Shown piece after piece: positions 61,872 through 64,000 of a stretch of DNA of 64,000 nucleotides. A model generated the notes under the pieces. The model worked only from the letters and a program-made list of their open reading frames with translations, did not search any database and was not told the origin of the DNA. Both the position numbers and the translations under genes were made by a program. The first letter of the stretch is position 1. Every line of letters begins with the position of its first letter. The stretch is from Butyrivibrio hungatei (lineage in GTDB: Bacteria > Bacillota > Clostridia > Lachnospirales > Lachnospiraceae): the NCBI RefSeq assembly GCF_900101605.1, contig NZ_FMUR01000013.1:1-64000 (forward strand). The letters run 5' to 3'.

Positions 61872-61899
61872 TTGACGAAGACTAGGAAAATGCTGTAAT
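61872..61899 (+). promoter_or_regulatory. Promoter of the DUF4143 gene
   Basis: TTGACG (61872-61877) and TGTAAT (61894-61899), 16 bases apart, right after the 33-bp repeats. Confidence 0.5.
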
Positions 61900-61934
61900 A
61901 TCAAAGTGTAAAAATCGAAGGAGAAATGGTGCTT

Positions 61935-63266
61935 ATGTTAAAAAGAAAAGCATATGCGGAACTATTGAATTGGAAAAGACAAAGGCGTGAAGAACAATTA
62001 AAAAAATGCCTTTTAATAAAAGGCGCTAGACAGGTTGGAAAATCTTTTATTGTAAGAGAGTTTGGAGAAAAAGAATATGAGTCTTTTATCAGCATAGATT
62101 TTTTTAAACAAAAGCAGTTAAAGCAGATATTTGATGGTGAGTTATCATCTGAAGAGATATTTAAAAGAATGACGGCGAATATTCCGGGAATAAAGCTTAT
62201 ACCCGGAAATACGCTCGTTTTTTTGGATGAAATTCAGTGCTGTGGTAATGCGCGCACTGCTCTGAAATTTTTGGCAGAAGAGATGCGCTATGACGTTATT
62301 GCATCCGGATCATTATTGGGACTTTCTTATGGGCAGGATGATGACGATGAAGTTGAGGAACCTGCTTCTCTTCCTGTTGGATATGAAACACAACTTGTAA
62401 TGTATTCTCTGGATTTTGAAGAGTTTTTGTGGGCTTATGGATATGATTCGGATGTGATCAATGAGCTTAAGGAATATATGGGATCTGACGTGCAGATTCC
62501 TGAAAGTATCCATAATAAATTTGAAGAGCTTTTTAGGGAATTTATTGTTGTGGGCGGAATGCCGGAAGTGGTCATGGATTTCGCTATAAACAAAGATTTT
62601 AACAGAGTTATGGACATTCAGAATAATATCATCGCGCTATATCAGGATGATATTACTAAACATGCAAAGGGAAAAGAAAAGCAGTTGGTTAGAATGTGCT
62701 ATGACGCGATTCCGAGACAATTGGCTAAAGAATTAAAAAAATTTCAGTATTCAACGGTTGAAAAAGGACAGACCAGTCGAAAATTCGGAGGCAGCGTAAA
62801 GTGGCTTAAAGATTCATGCTTGGTAAATGCTTGCTACAATATTTCTGAACCGTATATTCCGCTTATGGCAAACGAGAAGCCTGAACAGTTCAAACTGTAT
62901 ATAAATGACACAGGGCTCTTGACTTGTATGTACGGATTTGAAACCAAGCGGGCAATACTTAACAATACAATTAAGGGAAATGCTAAAGGTGGCATTTATG
63001 AAAATATAATATCTGAATGTCTTATCAAACGCGGCTATAATCTCCATTATTATAAACCGGATGATGAGCATGAATTGGAGTTTCTTATTGAAAAAGATGG
63101 AGAGGTAGTACCGATAGAGGTGAAGGCTGGAAATACGGCATCGGTTTCACTTAATAATTTTATAAAAGAGTATTCGCCCGATAAGGCATACAAATTAATA
63201 GCCAATAGGAATGGGGTGTCAGGTGCGAAAATAATACTGCCACATTACTATGTGTTATTTATTTAG
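61935..63266 (+). CDS. AAA ATPase with DUF4143 domain
   Basis: 443 residues: an N-terminal AAA_14 ATPase with Walker A IKGARQVGKSFI, Walker B VFLDEIQCC and the sensor VIASGSLLG, and a C-terminal DUF4143 domain that ends in a PD-(D/E)XK-like core (ELEFLIEKDGEVVPIEVKAG). This family is widespread and typically found as accessory genes; its biological role is unclear. AAGGAG lies 11 bases before the ATG at 61935; a GTG at 61929 and ATG at 61926 in the same frame are alternatives. It is preceded by three 33-bp repeats and followed by the second 84-bp element. Confidence 0.9.
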   Translation: MLKRKAYAELLNWKRQRREEQLKKCLLIKGARQVGKSFIVREFGEKEYESFISIDFFKQKQLKQIFDGELSSEEIFKRMTANIPGIKLIPGNTLVFLDEIQCCGNARTALKFLAEEMRYDVIASGSLLGLSYGQDDDDEVEEPASLPVGYETQLVMYSLDFEEFLWAYGYDSDVINELKEYMGSDVQIPESIHNKFEELFREFIVVGGMPEVVMDFAINKDFNRVMDIQNNIIALYQDDITKHAKGKEKQLVRMCYDAIPRQLAKELKKFQYSTVEKGQTSRKFGGSVKWLKDSCLVNACYNISEPYIPLMANEKPEQFKLYINDTGLLTCMYGFETKRAILNNTIKGNAKGGIYENIISECLIKRGYNLHYYKPDDEHELEFLIEKDGEVVPIEVKAGNTASVSLNNFIKEYSPDKAYKLIANRNGVSGAKIILPHYYVLFI

Positions 63267-63303
63267 ATGAATTTTTTGTTTTATCAAGCATATAACTGAA
63301 ACA

Positions 63304-63387
63304 CAGATATTTACTGGGGGGCTCCATATTGGCGCGCTCCTTTTCCAATGTGTTGCTTGTAATATTTTGGACTGAAAATGATACTGA
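63304..63387 (+). repeat. 84-bp intergenic element, copy 2
   Basis: Ungapped match in length and ends with 60619-60702: CAGATATTTACTGGG at the start, CCATATTGG in the middle, TGCTTGT in the right half and GATACTGA at the end. The hairpin arms have decayed. It lies just behind the DUF4143 gene. Confidence 0.78.
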
Positions 63388-63444
63388 AGATAACTTCTTT
63401 GAACCTGAAAAAAATTGAGAGGAATATATGGGAGGAACGTCAGT

Positions 63445-63606
63445 ATGTTATCAGTATTTTCAATATGTTTGTTTGGAAACAACATAGGTGTACATTATAT
63501 ATTAATAGGGATTGTGTTATTACTTTTTGTATTATTTGTAGTCGTGATCGGCGGGGATATTTATGATATGAGAGGGGATATTTTTGCGAGCATGAAAGAA
63601 AAATAG
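63445..63606 (+). CDS. Small single-helix membrane protein
   Basis: 53 residues with one strong membrane helix (YILIGIVLLLFVLFVVVIGG) and a charged C-terminal end (DIYDMRGDIFASMKEK). GGAGGA 9 bases before the ATG at 63445 is a good ribosome-binding site, which is the main reason to call it. No family recognised. It lies in a gene-poor stretch between the 84-bp element and the MATE gene. Confidence 0.5.
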   Translation: MLSVFSICLFGNNIGVHYILIGIVLLLFVLFVVVIGGDIYDMRGDIFASMKEK

Positions 63607-63944
63607 CATGGAGAGCTATGTTCTGGTATGTTGATAAAGATTCAAGTTTCTTTTCGGAGTGGTGAAAAAGAGATCGCTGAGGCTACAACATAATGATATT
63701 CTGCATTACCAACTGAAGTCTATACATAGATATTTAATGAGGTGCACTGGTATAGTGCACCTGATTATTGCGATTCGCAAAAGACAAAAAATGATAGGTT
63801 TACATAACAGAAAATAGGAAGTAAGTATAAAATCACAGGAATATAATTCTTACTTGGTATATATGAGAAGTCAGGTGCCTTTGTGTCCACAGAGTAAACC
63901 TCTCGGCACCGTACTATTACTATTACAAGGAAGTTTTTGCCAAA
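63607..63944. other. Gene-poor stretch with hairpins
   Basis: No convincing gene. AGGTGCACT and AGTGCACCT (63741-63763) form a 9-base hairpin after TAGATATTTA (63727-63736), a partial match to the 84-bp elements. GGTGCC and GGCACC (about 63874-63908) bracket a 24-base loop ahead of the MATE gene and could be a leader structure. Confidence 0.45.
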
Positions 63945-64000
63945 ATGAAAACACATAGATCGACTGTAATTAATATGACAGAAGGAAGCCCGGTTTCTTT
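63945..64000 (+). CDS. MATE family efflux transporter, N-terminus (cut by window edge)
   Basis: The last 56 bases encode MKTHRSTVINMTEGSPVS before the window ends. NMTEGSP is the usual opening of bacterial MATE (NorM/DinF-like) transporters, which export drugs or metabolites using Na+ or H+. AAGGAAG lies about 11 bases upstream of the ATG. The rest of the gene is outside the window. Confidence 0.6.
   Translation, partial: MKTHRSTVINMTEGSPVS

Noticed and set aside
61692..61898. A 68-codon plus-strand frame with APRFYA repeats
   Set aside because: Its repeats are simply the 33-bp iterons read in frame. It overlaps the end of the XRE gene and has no ribosome-binding site.
58162..63266. RADAR defence system (RdrA/RdrB)
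   Set aside because: The deaminase-like protein could recall RdrB, but the only ATPase nearby is a DUF4143 type with its own promoter, after a terminator and an XRE gene.
63601..63675. A short frame reading MFWYVDKDSSFFSEW
   Set aside because: Fifteen codons with no ribosome-binding site. Possibly a worn gene end, but nothing supports it.

Overview
The window is chromosomal DNA of a low-to-moderate GC, Gram-positive anaerobe of the Clostridia. Lachnospiraceae, in the Butyrivibrio/Pseudobutyrivibrio neighbourhood, is the best guess. The reasons are the SCIFF peptide with its radical-SAM maturase beside a fused SecDF, a DUF6033-type protein, an EFR1-type flavodoxin/ferredoxin protein, a fused CobW set, and strong AGGAGG ribosome-binding sites with frequent TTG/GTG starts. 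The genus is an inference; no rRNA or tRNA gene was seen.

Layout. 1-3 kb: the cut-off start of an IS transposase (minus strand), gdhA behind a strong promoter and a possible attenuator, and a convergent membrane pair (Gx/HepS1-like and NusG domain II). 3.2-8.6 kb: a large coiled-coil, Cys/His-rich surface protein, two CobW-type GTPases (one with a long His/Asp/Cys repeat tract, one fused to a YcgQ/DUF1980-like domain) and a CmpB-type membrane protein; this reads as a metal-handling region. 8.7-18 kb: rpsT divergent from lepA-hemW, yfbR, a degenerate HD-GYP protein, pilT, and comM-dprA. 18-22 kb: a pair of membrane GGDEF/EAL proteins, the first degenerate, the second with an intact EAL. 22-29 kb: hisS, a CorC-type transporter, scfA-scfB and secDF. 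29-39 kb: recJ, murE, priA, then an accessory insert (an 84-bp tandem array and a PD-(D/E)XK-like nuclease), then def-fmt and a zinc peptidase from a new promoter. 39-46 kb: a second accessory block (TIGR04076, EFR1, ABC transporter, phosphopantetheinyl transferase, and a minus-strand DUF2975-XRE-DUF4173 operon). 46-56.5 kb: a histidine phosphatase, rsmB, rlmN, DUF6033, nitroreductase, then prpC-prkC-rsgA.

The genes priA, def, fmt, rsmB, rlmN, prpC, prkC and rsgA form one conserved cluster in many Firmicutes. Here they keep their order but are broken up by accessory genes with their own promoters and terminators. Their shared theme is translation, rRNA modification and cell-wall-linked Ser/Thr signalling.

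56.5-64 kb is accessory in character: a 197-bp foldback (MITE-like) element, mgsA, a leaderless-looking lipoprotein gene coupled to an 815-residue adenosine-deaminase-like protein with an extra C-terminal Rossmann/SLOG-like domain, an XRE membrane regulator and a DUF4143-type ATPase bracketed by two 84-bp copies of the same intergenic element, three 33-bp repeats, a small membrane protein, and the first codons of a MATE transporter. The lipoprotein/deaminase pair and the 84-bp array beside a nuclease are the strongest candidates for something undescribed.
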